Below, piece by piece: positions 17,379 to 24,450 of a DNA stretch of 64,000 nt. The DNA is taken from the NCBI GenBank assembly GCA_018714895.1, contig DVMQ01000007.1, positions 1-64,000 of the forward strand, written 5' to 3'. This DNA comes from Coprovicinus avistercoris (GTDB lineage Bacteria; Actinomycetota; Coriobacteriia; Coriobacteriales; Atopobiaceae). Below the pieces are notes generated by a model. That model had not been told where the DNA came from. It ran no database searches and saw only the letters and a list, made by a program, of their open reading frames with translations. Made by a program: the position numbers and the translations under genes. Position 1 is the stretch's first letter. The number at the start of each line of letters is the position of its first letter.

Positions 17379-18526
17379 TATACGTTCTCCGAATAACTGC
17401 CGAGATAGCGATACTCTTCACAAACATCATCGAGTGAGCTGATAAGCGCAGAAAATTCTGGTGCTGCAACAGGGCACTCAAGGTCAAAGTAGAACATAAA
17501 GTCGAAGTCTCGTTCTGGTATGGGGCGGCTCTCAAGTTTAACCAGATTGATATCGAGAGCAAAGAAACGACCCAGCACACGATAAAGAGACCCAGGCTTG
17601 TGACCAACTGTCATCATTAAAGAGGTACGCTCAGCGCCTGGGAAAATCTGAAGCTCTTTAGATATGCAGGCAAAGCGCGTGTAATTGTTGCCCATGTCCT
17701 GAACACCACTTGCAAGCTGTTTAAGACCATAAAGCTCACAGCAAAATCTGCTTGAAAGCGCTGCAACATCTGTACGATCGCTCTCTGCCACCATCTGTGC
17801 AGCCATAGCAGTGTTCTCACAAATATGGACTCGAACAGAATCGCCGAGGCTTGCCAGAAAATCTGAACACTGATTGATGGCCTGTTCGTGACTGTAAATA
17901 TCACGAATTGTGCTCAGCTCAGCACCTGGTTTTGCCAACAAACAGTGGTCAACCTTGAGGCGAAATGTTCGCACAATATGGCATTTATAGCGGGCAAGCA
18001 GGTCATATACCTGGTTAACTGAACCTGCCGTAGAGTTTTCTACTGGTACAACACCATACTGGCAGCGCCCGTTTTCTACAGCTTCAAATACGTCGGCAAA
18101 CGTACGTACATAGCTAATATCAGGATGTTTAAAGAGACGATCTGCAGCCACTTGAGAATAGGCGCCTTCAACACCTTGACAAGCAACACGAGCAGTTTGA
18201 GGAAAGAGCTCGGGAGTTGATCTTCGGGCTCGCTTAATACGTTCTACGAGCTTTGAAGAAGAACCCATACGGTTACCTTCGTCAGCTTTGGCAAGATCCA
18301 TGAGTACCGAGAAAAGCACTTGGGCTGAATTCCCAAGATTTTCTGGTGCACGCGAGGCGACATCGGCAAGTTTTGCTCGTTCACGAGTTCTGTCGAGGAC
18401 AGGTAGACCGTGTTCACGTTTGTATTCGGCAACCTGTGAAACACAATCCATGCGTTGAGCAAACAGGTCCAGAATCTGGGTGTCGATGGAGTCGATATCT
18501 TTTCTAAGCGTACGAATATCCTTCAA
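17378..18526 (-). CDS. pheA: Bifunctional chorismate mutase / prephenate dehydratase (P-protein)
   Basis: 382 residues in the E. coli PheA order. An AroQ-type chorismate mutase spans 1-85 (LRKDIDSIDTQILDLFAQR). A prephenate dehydratase spans about 113-292 (GVEGAYSQVAADR; PVENSTAGSVNQV; NYTRF at 281-285 with the catalytic Thr). A C-terminal ACT domain runs from about 300 and holds GHKPGSLYRVL and LESRP, the usual phenylalanine-binding GALV/ESRP pair. It converts chorismate through prephenate to phenylpyruvate and is probably inhibited by phenylalanine through the ACT domain. It lies between aroC (33-nt gap) and aroE::aroK (1-nt overlap). Confidence 0.96.
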   Translation of the reverse strand: MKDIRTLRKDIDSIDTQILDLFAQRMDCVSQVAEYKREHGLPVLDRTRERAKLADVASRAPENLGNSAQVLFSVLMDLAKADEGNRMGSSSKLVERIKRARRSTPELFPQTARVACQGVEGAYSQVAADRLFKHPDISYVRTFADVFEAVENGRCQYGVVPVENSTAGSVNQVYDLLARYKCHIVRTFRLKVDHCLLAKPGAELSTIRDIYSHEQAINQCSDFLASLGDSVRVHICENTAMAAQMVAESDRTDVAALSSRFCCELYGLKQLASGVQDMGNNYTRFACISKELQIFPGAERTSLMMTVGHKPGSLYRVLGRFFALDINLVKLESRPIPERDFDFMFYFDLECPVAAPEFSALISSLDDVCEEYRYLGSYSENV

Positions 18527-18559
18527 ACCTATTTCCTCTCATGTAAGGAAGTACACGAA

Positions 18560-19696
18560 TTACTGCAAGCGTGAAAGCGTTCCATCAGGGGGCCACGATA
18601 ACCAAGCATCAAGAACAGCAAGTGCCATAACTGCTTCAGCAACAGGGACAGCGCGGGGGACAACACAGGGATCATGACGACCTTTAACAACAAGCTTGGT
18701 GTCGACCTTATCGATCATATCTACAGAACACTGTTCTTTTCCAATGGAAGAAGTCGGCTTTACTGCCATGCGGAAGAGGATGGGTGCAGCGGTGGTAATG
18801 CCTCCCAGATTTCCACCAGCGTGATTGGATTGAGGACAAATCTTTCCATCCTTCATGCGGTAGGGGTCGTTGTGTTGGGAGCCACGCATGCCAGCCGCAG
18901 CGAAGCCACAACCAAATTCAAGACCCTTTACGGCGGGTACGCCGAATACGAGCCGTGCAATAACGGATTCAATACCATCAAACATGGGTCCACCAATACC
19001 TGCAGGTACACCAGTGGCTACACACTCAATGATGCCGCCTACAGAATCACGTTCTGTTCTGGCAGTTTCAATGGCATCTCGCATGGCGATACCAGCCGCA
19101 TCATCAATGGTGGGGAAGGCTTTGTTATTCGCAAGCTCATCGATTTGAAGTTGGAGAGTCTTGGATGCGAGGTCTTCTTTTTCAACGGCTGCAAAAGGTA
19201 CGTCCTTCACATGTTCGATCTGTAAGATATGTGCAGCAATATGAATGCCCTTAGTAGCCAAAATTTGCAGCGCAATACCGCCGGCTATGCACAAAGGTGC
19301 TGTCAACCTTCCTGAAAAGTGGCCACCTCCGGCAACATCTTGGTTGCCTTCCCATTTAATTTGTGCGGGCCAATCGGCGTGACCAGGGCGGGGAATACGG
19401 GCAAGATTGGCATAGTCTTGGCTTCGCGTATTGGTGTTTTCTATCAGAGCGGCAAGGGGTGCGCCGCATGTTTTTCCCGCTTGATTAAGGCCAGAAACAA
19501 TACGTGGACGATCGGGCTCTTTCCGTGTTGTCGACCAAGGACCTTGTCCAGGAGCTCTTCGTGCTAAAAAGCGCGAAAGCTGTTCCTCGTCGAGTTCGAA
19601 GCCCGCAGGAATACCCTCAATGACGCAGCCAATAGCAGCCGAATGTGATTGACCAAAAACGGTTACTTTGAGTGTTGTACCAATACTTGAACCCAT
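18560..19696 (-). CDS. aroC: Chorismate synthase
   Basis: 378 residues from ATG 19696, chosen because AGAGGAC lies before it; a longer reading would overlap aroA and lacks a site. It converts EPSP to chorismate using reduced FMN. Family signatures are visible: FGQSHSAAIGCVIEG at the N-terminus, RRAPGQGPWSTTRKEPDR, HADWPAQIKW, GGHFSGRLTAP, and SNHAGGNLGGI (the usual SNxxGGxxGGI). It lies 13 nt downstream of the aroA stop in the leftward aromatic operon. Confidence 0.97.
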   Translation of the reverse strand: MGSSIGTTLKVTVFGQSHSAAIGCVIEGIPAGFELDEEQLSRFLARRAPGQGPWSTTRKEPDRPRIVSGLNQAGKTCGAPLAALIENTNTRSQDYANLARIPRPGHADWPAQIKWEGNQDVAGGGHFSGRLTAPLCIAGGIALQILATKGIHIAAHILQIEHVKDVPFAAVEKEDLASKTLQLQIDELANNKAFPTIDDAAGIAMRDAIETARTERDSVGGIIECVATGVPAGIGGPMFDGIESVIARLVFGVPAVKGLEFGCGFAAAGMRGSQHNDPYRMKDGKICPQSNHAGGNLGGITTAAPILFRMAVKPTSSIGKEQCSVDMIDKVDTKLVVKGRHDPCVVPRAVPVAEAVMALAVLDAWLSWPPDGTLSRLQ

Positions 19697-19709
19697 AAGC
19701 TTGTCCTCT

Positions 19710-21011
19710 CTAAGAAAGAGTGACATTACCGCCGAGTACGGCGTAATCTTTGAAGAAATCAGGATAAGATTTCGCTACGCATCCTGCATCAAGAATGCGA
19801 ACCGGAGATGTGGCGCGAATAGCGGCGATAGCTGCCATCATGGCAATGCGATGGTCGTTTGCCGCGTCGACAGTTCCTCCTTTAAGTGAATCTACTCCTT
19901 TGATAATAAGACTGTCGTTTTCAATGCGAACACAACCACCAAGAGCATTGAGTGCAGCAGTAACTGTTTCCAGACGGTCCGATTCTTTAAGACGAAGTCT
20001 TTCTGCCCCTGTAATATGTGTGGTTCCCTGCGCAAAACAGGCGACTGCTGCTAAGGGAGGGACAAGATCAGGGCAGTCGCTTACATCAATTGAGCAAGCA
20101 TTGAGTGTATCGGGTGCTGCAGTAGCTTGCGTACCTTTGCGAGAAAGTCGAGCCCCCAACAGTGCAAGCGCAGCCAAGATAGTGCGATCGCCCTGGGGAC
20201 TTGCAAGATCGAGCTGAGTGACCGAAACGCCAGGACCTGCGAGACATCCTGCGGCGAGCCAGAACGCCGCATTCGACCAGTCGCCTTCAACAGATACCTG
20301 GCCTGGAGTGGTGTAAGACGAGTGTGCTGGAACGGTAAAAGTTGTAAACGTTCCCTCTTCGGTTGTTTGTTTTGTTTCGTGAACGTGTACACCAAAACTT
20401 TCAAGCGCTCGAATGGTAAGCGTTACATAAGGGCGTGACTCAAGAGGTTCTTTTACTACCACTTCAGTTTTTCCCTCTAAAAGAGGCGCCGCAAGCAGAA
20501 GGCCACTCAGATACTGAGAAGATACATTGCCAGGCAGTTGGAAACGACCAGGGCGAATCTTGCCAGAAACATGAAGAGGGAAGGATCCCTGCTCGGATAG
20601 GTTAGCTCCGGCTGCCATAAGCTCTTCATAGAGCGGAGAAAGCGGGCGAGACGCAAGCCGTCCTGCACCTAAAATATTCGCATCTACTCCCAATGCACAG
20701 GCTATTGGCAAAATAAAGCGCAGGGTAGAGCCCGATTCCCCACAATTGAGTGTCGTGGTTTGTGAGGCAATGAGTGAGGATGTCTCTCGATGAGGGCGGA
20801 CCCTAAAACCAACGCGTGTGCGCGTGATGCGTGCGCCTAACGCATTGAGGCACTGCACAGTGGCATCTATATCCGCAGAGGTTGTATTGCACGTGATATC
20901 GGTTGTATGGTCAGCAAAAGCAGCACAGATAAGCAACCGATGTGCCATAGACTTTGATGCAATTGCTGGTATTGCTCCTGCAAGTGGCTGAGGATTGATA
21001 AGTGCTTCCAC
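19710..21011 (-). CDS. aroA: 3-phosphoshikimate 1-carboxyvinyltransferase (EPSP synthase)
   Basis: 433 residues. It transfers enolpyruvate from PEP to shikimate-3-phosphate. Motifs: SKSMAHRLLICAAFAD (the SKSxxxRxL shikimate-3-phosphate site), NCGESGSTLRFILPIACALG (the GxSGT-R site, here SGSTLRF), QYLSGLLLAAPL, RLRLKESDRLE, and the C-terminal DHRIAMMAAIA. SGST in place of SGTA/SGTT is a mild variant. The gene is 12 nt after aroB. It uses PEP, the same metabolite that charges the PTS domain encoded at the end of the cluster. Confidence 0.96.
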   Translation of the reverse strand: MEALINPQPLAGAIPAIASKSMAHRLLICAAFADHTTDITCNTTSADIDATVQCLNALGARITRTRVGFRVRPHRETSSLIASQTTTLNCGESGSTLRFILPIACALGVDANILGAGRLASRPLSPLYEELMAAGANLSEQGSFPLHVSGKIRPGRFQLPGNVSSQYLSGLLLAAPLLEGKTEVVVKEPLESRPYVTLTIRALESFGVHVHETKQTTEEGTFTTFTVPAHSSYTTPGQVSVEGDWSNAAFWLAAGCLAGPGVSVTQLDLASPQGDRTILAALALLGARLSRKGTQATAAPDTLNACSIDVSDCPDLVPPLAAVACFAQGTTHITGAERLRLKESDRLETVTAALNALGGCVRIENDSLIIKGVDSLKGGTVDAANDHRIAMMAAIAAIRATSPVRILDAGCVAKSYPDFFKDYAVLGGNVTLS

Positions 21012-21023
21012 AGGTCCTCTTCT

Positions 21024-22139
21024 CTATGAAAGGTGTTGTGTTACGCCACAGCCGAGCGTAACCAGTTCTCTAAATTCATCTAGCGATAAACGCTTAATCT
21101 CGACTTCTCCAATGCGTGAGGGAATGATCACGTTAAGCCCATCACCATGACGCTTTTTATCATGTGTGGCAAATTGAACGATAAGGTCATGGGAAAGGTC
21201 AGTGTCGATCGGCAGCCCATGTGTTGCTACAACTGCTTCAAGACGTGCGGGCACATCGCTTTCGCACCATCCTTTTGTATAAGCGGCACGGGCAATGCAA
21301 CACATGCCAATAGCAACGCAAGTACCGTGACCTAAGCTGAAGTTAGAGGCTGCTTCTACTGCGTGTCCAATGGTATGACCAAAGTTGAGCGTCTGACGCA
21401 GTCCACGCTCTTTTTCATCCGCAGATACAACATCTCGTTTGATCTCAATATTTCGCGCAATGACCGAGACAAGCGTTGCTTGGTCATAGAAAGCTTGCGT
21501 AAGCGGATGAGCTTCCAGGTGAGAGAAAAGATCAGCATCTGCAATAACACCATGTTTAATAACTTCACCGCATGAATCGCGGAAAAGATCAGGTGAAATT
21601 GTGCTCAGACACTGCACGTCAGCAAGAACAGCAGATGGTTGCAAAAAGGCACCAATAAGATTTTTGCCAGCTGCGAGATCCACTGCTGTTTTGCCGCCTA
21701 TTGATGAGTCGACCATAGCCAGCAATGAGGTGGGGACTTGTACAACTTGAATACCACGGAGATAAAGAGCTGCGGCAAGGCCAGCCATGTCTCCAGTTAC
21801 GCCGCCTCCGACAGCAACAATGAGATCATCGCGCGTTAGTTGGGCTTGAGCGATCTGTTCGAGTAAGTGCTCAAGTGTTGTAATGCGCTTAGAAGATTCA
21901 CCGGCAGGGAAGGTAAGTTCAAAGCAGTGATATCCCGCCTCTTTGAGAGAGCGACTGACGCGCTCAGCATAGAGGGGAGCTACGGTTGAATCACTAATAA
22001 CGCAACAGGTATCACCGCCAACGCTTGACCGACATATCGATCCGATTTCTTCAAGAATCCCTGCGCCAACGGTTACCTGGTATGTTCGAGAACTTGTGGG
22101 AACTTCTATTTCCTTCGTTGTTATCTGTGAGGTATTCAT
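21024..22139 (-). CDS. aroB: 3-dehydroquinate synthase
   Basis: 371 residues. It cyclises DAHP to 3-dehydroquinate using NAD and a metal ion. Visible: PAGESSKRITTLE, VAVGGGVTGDMAGLAAALYLRGI (NAD-binding), PTSLLAMVDSSIGGKTAVDLAAGKN written here in part as DSSIGGKTAVD, CGEVIKHGVIAD, and the metal ligands in LNFGHTIGHAVE and HGTCVAIGM. The start overlaps the end of tyrA by 4 nt (ATGA), so the two are translationally coupled. Confidence 0.97.
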   Translation of the reverse strand: MNTSQITTKEIEVPTSSRTYQVTVGAGILEEIGSICRSSVGGDTCCVISDSTVAPLYAERVSRSLKEAGYHCFELTFPAGESSKRITTLEHLLEQIAQAQLTRDDLIVAVGGGVTGDMAGLAAALYLRGIQVVQVPTSLLAMVDSSIGGKTAVDLAAGKNLIGAFLQPSAVLADVQCLSTISPDLFRDSCGEVIKHGVIADADLFSHLEAHPLTQAFYDQATLVSVIARNIEIKRDVVSADEKERGLRQTLNFGHTIGHAVEAASNFSLGHGTCVAIGMCCIARAAYTKGWCESDVPARLEAVVATHGLPIDTDLSHDLIVQFATHDKKRHGDGLNVIIPSRIGEVEIKRLSLDEFRELVTLGCGVTQHLS

Positions 22140-23047
22140 CGGCGTTCGGCCTCCTTTTTGAGTCGATCGCCCTCTTCAAGTAGGGTGCATAACTGTGCGC
22201 TGTCGCGCTCATCAATAGCCTGTTTGTAAGCTAATAAGTTAGTAACAAGCGTACCGATTTCAGCTGACAAATAATCGGCGTTATCCAGAAAAAGTTCTGT
22301 CCACATGGGTGCGTTAAGACGTGCAACACGTGTCAGATCTTTGTATGAACCTGCTGAAAAACCTTTGTGAGCTTGAGCTGCAGGGCTTTTTACATATGCA
22401 TTGGAAACCACATGCGCAAGTTGGCTGGTATAGGCAATTTGCCTATCGTGAAAATCTGCCGTCGCAAGGGTAAATGAACCGAATTCACATGGTGCAAGCA
22501 GATTCTTAAGTCGCTCAAGCACTTCAAGACGAGCGAAATCATCCATTGGTGGTGGCACAACAACCATGGGTGCATTGTGAAACATGTTGGCACGAGCATG
22601 ACCAAATCCTGAATATTGCGTGCCAGCCATGGGGTGACATCCAACAAAGGTCCAAGGTTTATCAGCTGCAATAGCGAAGCATTTGTCACAAATACTGCGT
22701 TTAATACCTGCGGTATCAATAGCAATGGCACGAGGAGAGATGAGGTCTTGCATGTCCTCAAGCCATTGCACGCAGACTTCAGGATAGCCACAAAGAATAA
22801 TGAGCTCACAAGTCGGCACAACGTCTGGTGTAAGTTCACCTTGGATTGTTTCCACCATTGCAAGCTCTACGGTTGCATGCGTTCGATTCCAGGCATAGAC
22901 TTCGCGGCCGCCTTTTGCGAAGGCTTTTGCAAACGATCCGCCCATGAGGCCGAGACCCACAATGCCTACACGACCCGGAACATAGGTCGACGTGTTTGCA
23001 GTGGGTGTTTGAGTTGATGATGAGTTCTTCTCATCCTCTCCTGACAT
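22136..23047 (-). CDS. tyrA: Prephenate dehydrogenase
   Basis: 303 residues from ATG 23047, preceded by AGGAG at 10-nt spacing; a reading starting 39 nt earlier would overlap aroF. The NAD-binding GIVGLGLMGGSFAKAF follows a 25-residue Ser/Thr-rich N-terminus. GCHPMAGTQYSGFGHA is the TyrA prephenate/His motif, and TADFHDRQIAYTSQLAHVVSNA is the dimerisation region that also carries a conserved His. No ACT domain follows, so it is a short monofunctional enzyme. It makes 4-hydroxyphenylpyruvate for tyrosine. It is co-transcribed between aroF (4-nt gap) and aroB (4-nt overlap). Confidence 0.94.
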   Translation of the reverse strand: MSGEDEKNSSSTQTPTANTSTYVPGRVGIVGLGLMGGSFAKAFAKGGREVYAWNRTHATVELAMVETIQGELTPDVVPTCELIILCGYPEVCVQWLEDMQDLISPRAIAIDTAGIKRSICDKCFAIAADKPWTFVGCHPMAGTQYSGFGHARANMFHNAPMVVVPPPMDDFARLEVLERLKNLLAPCEFGSFTLATADFHDRQIAYTSQLAHVVSNAYVKSPAAQAHKGFSAGSYKDLTRVARLNAPMWTELFLDNADYLSAEIGTLVTNLLAYKQAIDERDSAQLCTLLEEGDRLKKEAERR

Positions 23048-23051
23048 AGTG

Positions 23052-24077
23052 CTATTGCTCCTGTTCATCTTCAGTAATAACTTCACGAATACGCGAAATC
23101 TTTTTCATGGTTTGAGCGAATTGTTCGGGTGTCAGTGCTTGTGCTCCGTCTGACCATGCCTTGCTTGGACAGTTATGAACTTCAATTTCAAGGCCATCTG
23201 CCCCTGCAGCCGTAGCGGCAAGTGCCATCGGCGAGACATAACGGGCATATCCTGTGGCGTGGCTTGGGTCGGCTACAACTGGTAAGTGAGAAAGATGATG
23301 CAGCACACTTACTGCAGAGAGGTCAAATGTATTGCGTGTGCGCGTCTCATAGGTACGGATTCCGCGTTCGCACAGAATAACCTGAGAGTTGCCTTCGCTC
23401 ATGACGTATTCCGCTGCCATGAGAAGCTCATCAATGGTGCCAGAAATGCCACGTTTGATAAGTACCGGAATGCCCGTACGACCTGCCTCACGCAGGAGAG
23501 TGAAGTTTTGTGAGTTACGGGCTCCGATCTGTAATACGTCAATGTTGCGATCGACAAATAGATCGAGATCACGAGCATCCATCACTTCTGTAACAATGGG
23601 CATATCAAGCTCGGCACGTGCCTCACAGAGTAAATCGAGGCCTTCTTTGCCCATTCCCTGATAGCTATAAGGGCTCGTACGAGGCTTAAAAGCTCCACCT
23701 CGAAGCATGGTTGCTCCTGCAGCATGCACTTCGCGAGCGATTTCGATGAGATTTTTTCCTTCGACTGAACAGGGGCCTGCAATCACCTGAAAGTGTCCGC
23801 CACCAAGAAGTACCCCGTGGCCACAGTCAACAACAGTGTCGGTGGGATGAAATTTCCTGTTAGCCTTCTTAAAAGGCTCTGAAACACGTTGCACGCGATC
23901 AACGATATCCATGCTTTCCAGCAAGAATGGATCTATCTGTGAGGTGTCTCCAATAAGGCCAATAATGGTCTCGTTTGTGCCTTGAGAAACGTTCGCAGAA
24001 AGGCCCTTTTCTTCAACCCAGCTGACAAAGTGGTGAATCTGTTCGGGCGTAGCAGTATTGTTGATAACAGCAATCAT
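23052..24077 (-). CDS. aroF: 3-deoxy-7-phosphoheptulonate synthase, type I-beta
   Basis: 341 residues. It condenses PEP and erythrose-4-phosphate, the entry step of the shikimate pathway. An N-terminal ferredoxin-like (ACT-type) regulatory domain of about 75 residues (MIAVINNTATPEQIHHF...) precedes the barrel, as in Thermotoga-type enzymes. The barrel has FQVIAGPCSVEG, GGAFKPRTSPYSYQG, QIGARNSQNF, LIKRG and DPSHATG. Feedback by tyrosine or phenylalanine through the N-terminal domain is known for the type but not shown here. It is the first gene of the leftward aromatic operon. Confidence 0.96.
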   Translation of the reverse strand: MIAVINNTATPEQIHHFVSWVEEKGLSANVSQGTNETIIGLIGDTSQIDPFLLESMDIVDRVQRVSEPFKKANRKFHPTDTVVDCGHGVLLGGGHFQVIAGPCSVEGKNLIEIAREVHAAGATMLRGGAFKPRTSPYSYQGMGKEGLDLLCEARAELDMPIVTEVMDARDLDLFVDRNIDVLQIGARNSQNFTLLREAGRTGIPVLIKRGISGTIDELLMAAEYVMSEGNSQVILCERGIRTYETRTRNTFDLSAVSVLHHLSHLPVVADPSHATGYARYVSPMALAATAAGADGLEIEVHNCPSKAWSDGAQALTPEQFAQTMKKISRIREVITEDEQEQ

Positions 24078-24151
24078 GTGTATTCCATACTCTCGTTGTT
24101 ACGAATGGTTATCTCCATAAGCTTTCACACTTTACTACTAATAGCGGTCTG

Positions 24152-24157
24152 ATTATA
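24152..24157 (-). promoter_or_regulatory. Candidate -10 box for the aromatic operon
   Basis: On the minus strand the gap upstream of aroF holds a perfect TATAAT (complement of ATTATA at 24152-24157), about 75 nt before the aroF ATG. No good -35 was seen at 16-18 nt. The rest of the 214-base gap between aroF and tRNA-Arg holds no gene. No clear leader peptide, T-box or attenuator was recognised. Confidence 0.4.
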
Positions 24158-24275
24158 TAAAGCACAGGTAAACCCTTGACGGAGAAAGATAGTAAGGATG
24201 TTTACAGCTTCTTAAGATACTGAGTAGTGCCTGTGAGAATCTTTTGACGAGAAGACTCTTGGTCGCGAAGGACGC

Positions 24276-24281
24276 TATAAT
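24276..24281 (+). promoter_or_regulatory. Candidate -10 box of tRNA-Arg
   Basis: A perfect TATAAT ends 10 nt before the 5' end of the tRNA, a normal place for a tRNA promoter. The hexamer at the expected -35 position is poor. TTGACG at 24244-24249 is too far upstream (26-nt spacer) to pair with it. Confidence 0.5.
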
Positions 24282-24291
24282 CACCGAGTGC

Positions 24292-24368
24292 GCCCTCATA
24301 GCTCAGTGGATCAGAGCGTTCGCCTCCGGAGCGAAAGGTCGTGGGTTCGAACCCCTCTGAGGGCACCA
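24292..24368 (+). tRNA. tRNA-Arg (anticodon CCG)
   Basis: 77 bases with an encoded CCA end. The acceptor stem GCCCTCA (24292-24298) pairs with TGAGGGC (24358-24364). The D-arm is AGCTCAGTGGATCAGAGC. The anticodon stem TTCGC/GCGAA encloses the loop CTCCGGA with CCG at 24326-24328. The T-arm contains GGTTCGAACCC. It reads CGG codons. Confidence 0.97.
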
Positions 24369-24378
24369 ATAAAAATGC

Positions 24379-24408
24379 GGCCCCCTTGTCGTTTTCGGCG
24401 AGGGGGCC
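24379..24408 (+). terminator. Terminator after tRNA-Arg
   Basis: GGCCCCCTTGTCG (24379-24391), TTTT loop, CGGCGAGGGGGCC (24396-24408): a 13-bp stem with two G-T pairs, starting 10 nt after the tRNA. Only a short TCTTC follows, so the T run is weak, but the stem is very stable. Confidence 0.75.
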
Positions 24409-24450
24409 TCTTCAAACGTTTGTCCAACAACAGAATTGAGGGGTCCCACT

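Noticed and set aside
22390..22863. 157-codon minus-strand open frame in another frame of tyrA
   Set aside because: Same-strand alternate frame of a conserved gene, Leu/Ser-biased, no motif.
24174..24249. TTGACG copies at 24174 and 24244 as -35 boxes for tRNA-Arg
   Set aside because: Spacing to TATAAT at 24276 is 26 nt or more, so they cannot be paired with it.
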